Shown: positions 25,294 to 32,293 of the stretch, piece by piece
Position numbering within the stretch: the stretch's first letter is position 1
Layout of the letters: every line of letters starts with the position of its first letter
Source of the DNA: Sphingobium sp. EM0848
GTDB lineage: Bacteria; Pseudomonadota; Alphaproteobacteria; Sphingomonadales; Sphingomonadaceae
Length of the DNA: 64,000 nt
Direction: 5' to 3'
NCBI RefSeq assembly: GCF_013375555.1
Contig: NZ_JABXWB010000001.1
Location: 2,170,001 to 2,234,000, forward strand
The notes under the pieces: model-generated
Database searches by the model: none
What the model saw: the letters and a program-made list of their open reading frames with translations, nothing else
What the model was told of the DNA's origin: nothing
Program-made: the position numbers and the translations under genes

Positions 25294-25695
25294 TCAAGGC
25301 GGCGGAAGCTCGTCGGTCGGCCGGGCCGTGAGGCTGCGGGCGAGGAAAGTCTGGGCCTGAAGGATGGACCCGGCGCGGCGGGCCATGTCGGCCCAGACCG
25401 AAAGCGGATGCAGCGAGGAAAAGGCAAGGTCGCGCTCGATACGCAGGCCAAAGGGCAATCGGATGCTCTCGATCTCGCGCAGGGAGAAATATCCCAGTTC
25501 CGGGCATCCGAAACCCAGATCGGCAAGACCGAACAAACTGTCGCCATCCTGCGCCAATTCAGTGACGAGCCACGTCGCAGCCCCAAAGGGATTGAAGAAT
25601 TTGGCGACAGGGCAAGGATCATGCCCTAGGATTTCCACACTGGTCCGCGCCTGCGCGCGCAGCTTGGCGCGCAGTTCATCGGAAAGGAGGATCAT
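25294..25695 (-). CDS. DUF2958 protein
   Basis: 133 residues, MILLSDELRAKLRAQ, then PVAKFFNPFGAATWLVTELAQDGDSLFGLADLGFGCPELGYFSLREIESI. This is the DUF2958 domain, found beside ardC on conjugative elements. Function unknown; possibly antirestriction or single-strand DNA related by association. Its ATG overlaps the ardC stop, so it is the second gene of an ardC-DUF2958 operon. Confidence 0.92.
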   Translation of the reverse strand: MILLSDELRAKLRAQARTSVEILGHDPCPVAKFFNPFGAATWLVTELAQDGDSLFGLADLGFGCPELGYFSLREIESIRLPFGLRIERDLAFSSLHPLSVWADMARRAGSILQAQTFLARSLTARPTDELPPP

Positions 25696-26750
25696 GCCGC
25701 CCTCCCCTGCATGGTGTTGACCGCTGCCGCCGGATGGGCGTTTCCCTGACCATCCACTGCCTTCCGGGCAGAACGATGCCGTTCCAGCAACCAGTCGGCG
25801 GCAAGACTGGCCGCGCGCGCGGCGCGGAAAATGGCCTTGCTGTCCTCGCGCAACACCGCCAACCATGCGCCGATATAATCGGCATGGCGCACGGTGGGGA
25901 CGATCCCCAGCGATGCGCAGAGGAAGGCCGATCCCATTTCCGCGATCAGTTCCTCGCGGGCATAATTTGGTGTTCCGAAAGTGTTCGTGAGGTCGCGCGC
26001 CAAGCGCGAGGCATGACCGGTCGCATGGGTCAGTTCGTGCAGGCAGGTCCGGTAATAGTTGATCTGCTCGAAAAAGGCGGGTTGGGGCGGCACCTGCACG
26101 ATATCGAGCGAAGGCATATAATAGGCTTTGTCACCGCCGATGCGAAAATCGACGCCGCTCGCCGTGATGACTTCCTCTGCTACCGGGACAATTTCGCGTT
26201 CGGGCAGCGGCGCAGGATCGGCAATGATTTGGCCTTCCAGCCCCTCGCATTGCGCGATATTGAAGACCGTGAAGCGTTTCAGGAATGGAACCGTCCGCGC
26301 TTCTTCTCCGCTTTCCTGTGCGCGCGCCTTTTCGGCCTCGGGAATGAAGCGGTCGGCATAGACCAGCATGCAACCCTGTTCGTCCTTGCGGACATTGCCG
26401 CCTGCTTGGCTTGCCTGCCGGAAGGTCAGCCAGCTCTGACTGGGATAGCCCTTGGCAACCCCCTCGCCCCAGAGCAGAAGAATGTTGATGCCGGAATATT
26501 CGCGACCTGAGAGCGCGTTGCGGGGAAGCGCTGGACAAGCGCCAGTGCCTTCACCCGCCTTGGCCCAAGGCTGCACCCAAGGCAGCCGCCCCGCCTCCAG
26601 TTCGGCAACGATGCGGGCCGTTACCTGCTCATAGATATTGGGCGGCGCACCATCATGCGCACCGTGCGCCCGATCGCCTGCATATTTGCCGATCGAATGT
26701 GCGTGATTCCGACGCCGGTCATGGGCGCGGGATGAAGAACGGGACGTCAT
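25692..26750 (-). CDS. ardC: ArdC-like antirestriction protein with zincin domain
   Basis: 352 residues from the ATG at 26750 with GGAGG six bases upstream. N-terminal single-strand DNA-binding domain (NIYEQVTARIVAELEAGRLPWVQPW, GINILLLW, YPSQSWLTFRQA). C-terminal metalloprotease fold with HELTHATGH at about 238-246, and EELIAEMGSAFLC supplying the third zinc ligand. ArdC protects incoming single-stranded DNA from restriction. The first 35 residues are Arg/His-rich and likely disordered. Confidence 0.93.
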   Translation of the reverse strand: MTSRSSSRAHDRRRNHAHSIGKYAGDRAHGAHDGAPPNIYEQVTARIVAELEAGRLPWVQPWAKAGEGTGACPALPRNALSGREYSGINILLLWGEGVAKGYPSQSWLTFRQASQAGGNVRKDEQGCMLVYADRFIPEAEKARAQESGEEARTVPFLKRFTVFNIAQCEGLEGQIIADPAPLPEREIVPVAEEVITASGVDFRIGGDKAYYMPSLDIVQVPPQPAFFEQINYYRTCLHELTHATGHASRLARDLTNTFGTPNYAREELIAEMGSAFLCASLGIVPTVRHADYIGAWLAVLREDSKAIFRAARAASLAADWLLERHRSARKAVDGQGNAHPAAAVNTMQGRAA

Positions 26751-27273
26751 GCCTAGCCTCCAAGGACCACCCCAAAACCCCAAATGGTCCCCCGCAGGGC
26801 GGGGGTGGGCGGCAAGGCGCACGGCAAGGCACGCGGCCAAGCGCCGAGCGCACCCGAAAGGGCCGAAGCGAAGCGGAGGAATGGCGGCCTGCCGCCATTT
26901 GCGAGAGGTGCGCGCGGGCCTAGCAGGGCGACAAAGCCCATCCCCGCCTGAAGGGATGGACCAGAACCAGCAACGCCGCGGCGCCCCGCGCCGCGCCCAT
27001 ATCGGGACGGCAAGGCCGACCCAACCGCCAGCGATCGAAACCCCGTGGCCGAGACCCGCCCGACGGGGCTCGGCAGCGAGGCCCCCAATGGCCGAACCGT
27101 GAGAGCGCGGTCGCGCCGCCTAGGGCGGCGCGAGGCGGCCTTAAGCGTCTGGCGCAATCACGGCAGTTCAAAATGCCGCGAAAGCCATTGCCGGCATTAA
27201 ATAGAAAACGCACCAAGCCGGAGCCGCGGCCGGTCTCCCGTGAACGGTGAATGCGGGGTTTATCGTGGCGGCA
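26751..27273. other. GC-rich leader and intergenic region upstream of ardC
   Basis: No gene seen. It contains the leader element at 26861-26893 and two strong palindromes: AATGGCGGC-CT-GCCGCCATT (26880-26899) and CGCGCCGCC-TAG-GGCGGCGCG (27112-27132). Either could be a regulatory fold in the ardC mRNA or a terminator-like element for the gene at 27274. Confidence 0.5.
26861..26893 (-). repeat. Leader element, copy 2, upstream of ardC
   Basis: GGCCGAAGCGAAGCGGAGGA, then ATGGCGGCCTGCC, matches the block at 22004 with few changes, and the flanking GCAC...CGAA also matches. It lies about 110 bp before the ardC start. Confidence 0.4.
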
Positions 27274-28182
27274 TTAGCTTTGTGTTTCGGTGGAACTCCC
27301 ATCCACGAGATACAAGGACCATTCGGCGCCGTTTTTCAGATGATTGATGTTGGCAGAGAAATTCGCCTTTCGGCACCAACTCTGACCAAAAACATCTTCA
27401 AATCTAATTTCGAAGGAGCAAATCCAATCGTCTCCCGCTCTGAGAAATTCCTCGAATCTCAATTTCTCATCGCCGCTCATATCGATGATTTGAGAGAATC
27501 CATTATGAGGATCAATCAGCCCAAATTGCTCCTCTTTAGTCTGAACTGGGGCTTGGATAGATATGCACCGGAAAATCGCGGACACTTTTCGGGCAGGTGT
27601 CTTCCCCGAATTTTCGACCGTTATGGTTATATTCCCAAGCACTGCGTCATAGCTGGCGCTATCTATGCCAAGATAGGCGCGCAATTCATGCCGATCTCTT
27701 TCCAAAGCCATGCGATTCGCTTCGCCGGCGGCTTCGGCAGTCCTTTCGGCGGCCTGCAAGGCCCTGATGGTTTCGCCTTCCGAATTCCTGGCTTGCCGCC
27801 ACGCCTCAAAGTTGAACCACAAGGTTACACCAAGGCCAATGATTCCAAAAAAGCTGAAAACCATTTGCCACCAGGCCCAGCGGGAGGCCCGTTCAGTGGC
27901 CTCTGCCGAGCGCCATTGGTTACACAGCTCAGATTGATCGCGCCCGGTTATATTCTCGCATGGCTGGCGGTCTTTCGCGGCCCTCGAAGCTTGTGCGAGA
28001 GAAAGGGCTGGGAGGCGGCCTTGTACTTCCTGTGGGCTTTCGCGGTATTCGGGATAACGGTTTGGACCATCGACCCATATACTTGCTCGATAGACTCCGG
28101 CCCCTATTGCCAGAACAATTAGGAATCCGACAATCGCAACGATGTAGCGCCAATAGCCTCTAGGCTTGTGATCAAGAACCAT
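27274..28182 (-). CDS. Two-helix membrane protein of unknown function
   Basis: 302 residues. Membrane helices at about 12-32 (YIVAIVGFLIVLAIGAGVY) and 103-125 (WQMVFSFFGIIGLGVTLWF), then a helical stretch rich in Ala/Glu/Arg (AAERTAEAAGEANRMALERDRHELRAYL), then a beta-rich domain (NITITVENSGKTPARKVSAIFRC). The arrangement resembles membrane-anchored sensor or defence proteins, but I do not recognise a family. It is clearly less GC-rich than its neighbours, so probably a late insertion. An antisense frame of similar length is a shadow. Confidence 0.75.
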   Translation of the reverse strand: MVLDHKPRGYWRYIVAIVGFLIVLAIGAGVYRASIWVDGPNRYPEYRESPQEVQGRLPALSLAQASRAAKDRQPCENITGRDQSELCNQWRSAEATERASRWAWWQMVFSFFGIIGLGVTLWFNFEAWRQARNSEGETIRALQAAERTAEAAGEANRMALERDRHELRAYLGIDSASYDAVLGNITITVENSGKTPARKVSAIFRCISIQAPVQTKEEQFGLIDPHNGFSQIIDMSGDEKLRFEEFLRAGDDWICSFEIRFEDVFGQSWCRKANFSANINHLKNGAEWSLYLVDGSSTETQS

Positions 28183-28333
28183 GCTGGAAACGCCCCCCGG
28201 TTTATCTTGACCGTGATGAAGCCTTCCGATTCTGGCAATCCCCGCACGCTCAGGCGCTCACCCGGTTCCTTGTCGCTGACACCAGCCCCGGGCGCAGGCC
28301 GACGAGTTGAGCGGCATTCCCGCCTCCACGCTT

Positions 28334-28927
28334 CTATTTCGATCGCATGAGGAGCCGATATCCTCCTTCCGCCATGGCCCGGGCGGATTTCACCATCCGC
28401 CTGACCCTCTGCCGCAGATGGTCCGACCGCCCCTCCCAACCGGTTTCGATCGCTCGCGCCCCGAAGAGCACCTCGCCTATTTCGCGATGACTGGCCCCTG
28501 ACGTACGGGCATCATGGACACGCAACAGCGCAAGGCCGCGCCCGACCGCTGGGTCGATGGGATAGAGCAGCGCGCGAAAGCGGCCGGTCCTCACTAAATC
28601 GAGGAAACGCTCCAGGGTTCGCAAGCGCCGGGCGGCGGTTCTCGCGCCCCACAACTCATAACGTAGCAATATCTCGCTCTCGGATCGGACAAGGCTGCCC
28701 TCCATGATGTCGAGCCGTAAATGCCGGCGGCCATCGGTCAGCGCCGCATATTCGCGGCCTGCGGCGTCAGTGGCCACGCGCAGCCATGGCGCCAGTCGCG
28801 CAACATCGATGCCGTCTTGCGACGGAACGGCGCAGGGCACAATGAAGACGGGCAAAGCCGCAGGATCGAAATCGGCGCGCCAGATGATCCGCGCCTCCGG
28901 GGCCGGGAGGTCGGGATGCTCAGCGAA
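28334..28927 (-). CDS. DUF2285 half of an FseA-like excision activator
   Basis: C-terminal part of a split gene. Reading in the +1 frame from 28927 gives FAEHPDLPAPEARIIWRADF, then PVFIVPCAVPSQDGIDVARLAPW and the DUF2285 domain (TSGASHREIGEVLFGARAIETGWEGRSDHLRQRVRRMVKSARAM). No ATG or GTG lies in this frame before the conserved part; the only candidate is a TTG at 28855 with no ribosome-binding site and sited inside conserved sequence. It is therefore probably made only by frameshifting from the gene at 29120, giving about 261 residues. The ICEMlSymR7A genes msi172/msi171 (fseA) are the known case. Confidence 0.8.
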   Translation of the reverse strand, partial: FAEHPDLPAPEARIIWRADFDPAALPVFIVPCAVPSQDGIDVARLAPWLRVATDAAGREYAALTDGRRHLRLDIMEGSLVRSESEILLRYELWGARTAARRLRTLERFLDLVRTGRFRALLYPIDPAVGRGLALLRVHDARTSGASHREIGEVLFGARAIETGWEGRSDHLRQRVRRMVKSARAMAEGGYRLLMRSK

Positions 28928-29120
28928 AGTGCAGCCCCCAATGTGCTGGATCGGCCGTGCCGCGGGTCATCCTGCTCGCCTGCGCATACCAGGCGACATA
29001 ATCCTGATCGCGGCGCAACCATTCCCACATCAGTCCTGCCCGGTCGATCCCGTGCAAGGCGGCATAGGGTCCAGGATCCCGCCAATTTTCAGGCGCAGGA
29101 TCGATCGAACCCCTTGTCAC
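28920..29120 (-). CDS. DUF6499-like N-terminal half of an FseA-like activator
   Basis: 66 codons from a GTG at 29120. PENWRDPGPYAALHGIDRAGLMWEWLRRDQDYVAWY is the short regulator-like domain (DUF6499) usually fused to DUF2285. The frame stops at a TGA (28920-28922) right after HWGLHFR; the fused relatives continue at this point. One base removed from the TTT at 28926-28928 joins both halves perfectly. Divergent from the luxR gene, with about 240 bp between starts. Confidence 0.75.
   Translation of the reverse strand: MTRGSIDPAPENWRDPGPYAALHGIDRAGLMWEWLRRDQDYVAWYAQASRMTRGTADPAHWGLHFR
28923..28931 (-). other. Candidate +1 ribosomal frameshift site
   Basis: The zero frame reads CAC-UUU-CGC-UGA. 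If the Phe tRNA in the P site slips one base forward, it moves from UUU to UUC, a better match for its GAA anticodon, and reading continues GCU-GAG-CAU into the DUF2285 frame. The stop codon comes two codons after the UUU. The site lies exactly at the junction expected from fused homologues. A plain frameshift mutation or sequencing error cannot be excluded. Confidence 0.55.
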
Positions 29121-29358
29121 CGCCCGCCTTCAGCCCGAGCGGTTAAGCTCCAGGCCATCCGTTTGCCGGGTTTTTCCAACGCTTTGCTGCACGGCAGCAG
29201 ATAAAACCCCACCCGGGAGAAATTTTGATATGACGGTTTCATGACAAATCTGTCGACCCGCGGCGTGAGGCCCTGCTGGTCGGCAACAGACATGGAGAAA
29301 GGACGGCTGCGGGGCGCACGGCAGCTTGAGATGCCGCCAGCGGCCGGAAGGCGTGCGC

Positions 29359-30126
29359 ATGAGCATGCTGCAAAATGCGATGCATCTCCTCGAATGCATC
29401 AACAGGGTCAAAACGCATGATGACATGGCGTCGGTCATGCGCCTGATCGCGGAACAGCTGGGTTTCCAATATTTCGCGCTGACGCAACATGTCGATGTGA
29501 TCGCGGCCGGTGCGAGCGCGATCCACATTCACAATTATCCAGCCCGCTGGGCCGATTTCTATGCGGAAAACGCGCTGGGCGTGACCGATCCCGTCCACCG
29601 GGCCTCCCATTTGACCAGCCTGGGCTTCCGCTGGTCGAAGATATCCGCGCTCATTCCGCTGACGTCCGGTGATCGCCGGCAACTCGTGCGCGGGCGCCAG
29701 GCCGGTATAGGGGACGGCTTTACCATCCCCTCCAATGTCGGAGGAGAGGCGCCGGGCTCCTGCACCTTCGCCAATTCGGCCGATCGCCCGCTCCGCGAGG
29801 ACGGACTTGTGCTGGCACAGCTGCTCGGCAATTATGCGTTCGACGCGGCACGGCAGCTCTGGGCGGTGCCGAAACGGCAAGGGGCTGCCACGCTCATCAC
29901 CGACCGCCAGCGCGACTGCGTACAATGGGCGGCGCGGGGCAAGAGCGACTGGGAGACCAGCCAGATCCTGGGCATCAGCAAGGAAACCGTGACGAGCCAT
30001 ATCAAGGAAGCCTGTGCACGCTACCAGGTCAACAAGCGGATATTGCTCGTCGGCCGGACGCTGGGTGACGGAACCCTGACGATCAGCGACATCGGCGGCT
30101 GGCGCCATCCCCATTTCTGGGAATAG
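29359..30126 (+). CDS. luxR: LuxR-family quorum-sensing regulator
   Basis: 255 residues from the ATG at 29359, with GGAAGG seven bases upstream. The autoinducer-binding domain holds the conserved cluster NYPARWADFYAENALGVTDPVH (Trp, Tyr and Asp-Pro positions all present). The C-terminal HTH is LITDRQRDCVQWAARGKSDWETSQILGISKETVTSHIKEACARY. It is the acyl-homoserine-lactone receptor for the synthase gene that follows 56 bp later. By analogy with TraR of ICEMlSymR7A it would activate the synthase and the excision activator. Confidence 0.92.
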   Translation: MSMLQNAMHLLECINRVKTHDDMASVMRLIAEQLGFQYFALTQHVDVIAAGASAIHIHNYPARWADFYAENALGVTDPVHRASHLTSLGFRWSKISALIPLTSGDRRQLVRGRQAGIGDGFTIPSNVGGEAPGSCTFANSADRPLREDGLVLAQLLGNYAFDAARQLWAVPKRQGAATLITDRQRDCVQWAARGKSDWETSQILGISKETVTSHIKEACARYQVNKRILLVGRTLGDGTLTISDIGGWRHPHFWE

Positions 30127-30149
30127 CGGCGACTCGCCCTTCGACCCGA

Positions 30150-30173
30150 CCCTTGATCGACCACGACCAAGGG
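30150..30173 (+). promoter_or_regulatory. Dyad overlapping the luxI ribosome-binding site
   Basis: CCCTTGATCG (30150-30159) pairs with CGACCAAGGG (30164-30173) with one mismatch (a possible G-U in RNA) and a 4-base loop. The last GGG is the start of the GGGAG ribosome-binding site of luxI (ATG at 30183), so the folded RNA would hide it. It could also be a DNA site for the LuxR protein: the dyad is 18-24 bp long, as lux/tra boxes are. Confidence 0.5.
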
Positions 30174-30182
30174 AGTTTGCCC

Positions 30183-30782
30183 ATGTTGCACATAGTGAAA
30201 GAACCGTTCCGGCCGGTGCCGGACGCCGTGCTGCGCGCCATGTTCGCGGCGCGCAAATCCGTCTTCGTCGATCTGCTGAAATGGCAGATTCCGGTGCTCG
30301 ACGGCCGGTTCGAGGTCGACCAGTTCGACGATGAACATGCGCGCTATGTCATCCTGTCTGAGCCCGACGGCACCCATCTGGCCTCGGCCAGGCTTCTGCC
30401 GACCATGCGCCCCCATATTCTCGACAGCTTCTACGCCTCCCTGTGCGAAGCCTCGCCGCCGCGTGGCGAGGATGTCTTCGAGATCACCCGCTTCTGCCTC
30501 GATCGGAACCTGCGCGCACCCGAGCGGCGGGTGGTCCGCAACCGCCTCGTGACCGCGATCGCGGACCATGCGCTTGCAAACCGCATCAGCCGCTATGTCG
30601 CGATCGCCGAGATGAACTGGTTCCAGCAGATCCTTGCCTTTGGTTGGCAATGCAGGCCGCTGGGCGTGCCACGATGGCATGACGGTTCGCTCCTCGTCGC
30701 GCTCGAGATCGAGATTGGCGCGGACACGCTCGACCGGCTCGCTGAAGCCGGCATCTATGACCAGGCGCCGATGGCGGCCTGA
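30183..30782 (+). CDS. luxI: LuxI-family acyl-homoserine lactone synthase
   Basis: 199 residues from the ATG at 30183. Key family positions are visible: Arg in AARKSVFVDLLKW (about 24), Trp 34, DQFD (about 45-48), ASARLLPTMRPH with its Arg, and FEITRFCLDRN with Glu and Arg. The C-terminal half is the GNAT-like acyl-binding part (MNWFQQILAFGWQCRPLG). It makes an acyl-homoserine lactone from SAM and acyl-ACP; the acyl chain cannot be told from sequence. Followed after 16 bp by a dioxygenase gene, likely one operon. Confidence 0.95.
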   Translation: MLHIVKEPFRPVPDAVLRAMFAARKSVFVDLLKWQIPVLDGRFEVDQFDDEHARYVILSEPDGTHLASARLLPTMRPHILDSFYASLCEASPPRGEDVFEITRFCLDRNLRAPERRVVRNRLVTAIADHALANRISRYVAIAEMNWFQQILAFGWQCRPLGVPRWHDGSLLVALEIEIGADTLDRLAEAGIYDQAPMAA

Positions 30783-30798
30783 GGCAGGAGGAGCGATC

Positions 30799-31665
30799 AT
30801 GAACTCACTTCTGTCCACCGGCGCTTCGTCCCTGCTTGGGCAATTGTTCGCGCAGGGGTGGTGCATCATTCCGGACGCCTTGCCCGAAAGCATCATCGCG
30901 GCGCTGGACGCCGATCTCGCACCAGTCTTTGCGGCGACACCTTTCTGCCAGGGACCATTTTATGGCGAAACGACCAAGCGCTTCGGGCGGCTACTGACCC
31001 GGTCGCCCCATGCCGAAGCACTTGTCCGGCATCCGCTCATCACCCGGATCGCCACGCAGATCCTTGACCGCTGGTGCGACTGCATCCAGCTCAATGTGGG
31101 ACAGGCCATCGCCATCCACCCGAACGCGCCGGCGCAAGCACCGCACCGGGACCAGGATATGTGGCGCGCGCCAAAAGGGGAAATCGAATATCTGGTGAAT
31201 ATCATCTGGCCGCTCACCCCCTTCACTGCCCACAATGGCGCGACGCTGGTCTGGCCACGCAGCCATGGCGCCCAGGCGCTGGAGGCAGAGCCATCCGAGC
31301 CGCCGGTCCCTGCCATTATGGACCCTGGGTCTGCCCTTCTTCTGCTGGGCTCGACCCTGCATGGCGCCGGCGCGAACCGGACGGCGGCGGTGAGGCGCGG
31401 GATCGTCACCGGCTACTCACTGGGATGGCTCAAACCCTATGAGAATCCCTGGCTCGCCTATCCGCCCGATGTCGCCCGCCGATTTTCACCCGAACTGGCG
31501 GCGCTTGCCGGCTATCGCCAGCACCGCCCCAATCTCGGCAATTTCGAGGGGCAGTGCCCATCGGTCCTGCTCACCGGTGAACCGGACCGCGCACTTGCTG
31601 CGATCGACGCGTTGCGGCCCGATCAGGAAGCGATGGTGTCGGCCTTTGCGGCACAGCAGAGGTGA
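30799..31665 (+). CDS. PhyH-like Fe(II)/2-oxoglutarate dioxygenase in the quorum-sensing operon
   Basis: 288 residues from the ATG at 30799 (GGAGGAG upstream). LFAQGWCIIPDALPESIIAAL is the PhyH opening. HRDQDMW near 115 supplies the HxD iron ligands, HGAGANRTAAVRRGIVTGY near 195 the second His and the 2-oxoglutarate-binding Arg. PhyH enzymes hydroxylate small molecules, often on acyl chains. Its place right after the synthase suggests it acts on the signal, or is a quorum-controlled enzyme; the substrate is unknown. Confidence 0.85.
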   Translation: MNSLLSTGASSLLGQLFAQGWCIIPDALPESIIAALDADLAPVFAATPFCQGPFYGETTKRFGRLLTRSPHAEALVRHPLITRIATQILDRWCDCIQLNVGQAIAIHPNAPAQAPHRDQDMWRAPKGEIEYLVNIIWPLTPFTAHNGATLVWPRSHGAQALEAEPSEPPVPAIMDPGSALLLLGSTLHGAGANRTAAVRRGIVTGYSLGWLKPYENPWLAYPPDVARRFSPELAALAGYRQHRPNLGNFEGQCPSVLLTGEPDRALAAIDALRPDQEAMVSAFAAQQR

Positions 31666-31671
31666 GCGACG

Positions 31672-32277
31672 ATGAACGCCGGTCCCACCTCCGAGCGCGT
31701 TCAGCAGAGTCTGAGGCGTCTCATCATGGAGCGCAGCTATCGTCCCGGATCCCGCCTCGACCCCACGGAACTCGCCGCGATCCTGGCTTCGAGCACGACG
31801 CCGATCCGGGAGGCGCTCAACCATCTTGCCGGCGAAGGTCTGGTCGAAGCGCGGAGCAGTGGCGGATTCCTTGTTCCCCTGATCGACGAGCCGGGCCTCA
31901 AGGATCTCTACGCCTGGTCGAGCGACATCATCCAGCTCGCCCTGCGCAGCGCCCGGCGTCCCGTGCTGCAATCGATCGAGCTCGACCCGGACTCGGCATC
32001 AACCGCTGAACAGGCAGCACAGCTCCTCCACAGCATCGCCAGCGCCTCCAGCAATCGCGAACATGGCGAAGCGATGGAACGGACCAACGCGCGCCTGCAC
32101 GTTGCACGGATCGGGGAGGAGGACATGCTGGGCGGCATTGACGAGGAACTCTATGCGCTGGCGCACGGCGCGCGTGCAGGCGACATCAAGCTGCTGCGCC
32201 GGACTTCATCGACCTATCATCTTCGCCGCCAGCGCGCCGCGGCCAGACTGCTCCGGGGCGTCTATCGGGACGACTGA
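31672..32277 (+). CDS. GntR-family regulator
   Basis: 201 residues. N-terminal winged HTH (RVQQSLRRLIMERSYRPGSRLDPTELAAILASSTTPIREALNHLAGEGLVEARSSGGFLVPLID) is clearly GntR. The C-terminal part is a shortened helical domain of the FadR/FCD type. It starts 6 bp after the dioxygenase gene. It may control that enzyme or the downstream lasso peptide operon, from which an insertion sequence now separates it. Confidence 0.9.
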   Translation: MNAGPTSERVQQSLRRLIMERSYRPGSRLDPTELAAILASSTTPIREALNHLAGEGLVEARSSGGFLVPLIDEPGLKDLYAWSSDIIQLALRSARRPVLQSIELDPDSASTAEQAAQLLHSIASASSNREHGEAMERTNARLHVARIGEEDMLGGIDEELYALAHGARAGDIKLLRRTSSTYHLRRQRAAARLLRGVYRDD

Positions 32278-32284
32278 CGCCCGC

Positions 32285-32293
32285 GACACGCCG
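32285..32293 (+). repeat. Target-site duplication, left copy
   Basis: GACACGCCG abuts the left inverted repeat of the IS66-like element. The same nine bases follow the right end at 34014-34022. Confidence 0.85.

Noticed and set aside
27247..28122. Long rightward open frame opposite the two-helix membrane protein
   Set aside because: No ribosome-binding site or known motif; the minus-strand frame has proper membrane helices and domain structure.
28334..28855. DUF2285 part as an independent gene from a TTG at 28855
   Set aside because: No ribosome-binding site, and conserved residues lie upstream in the same frame; frameshift expression explains it better.
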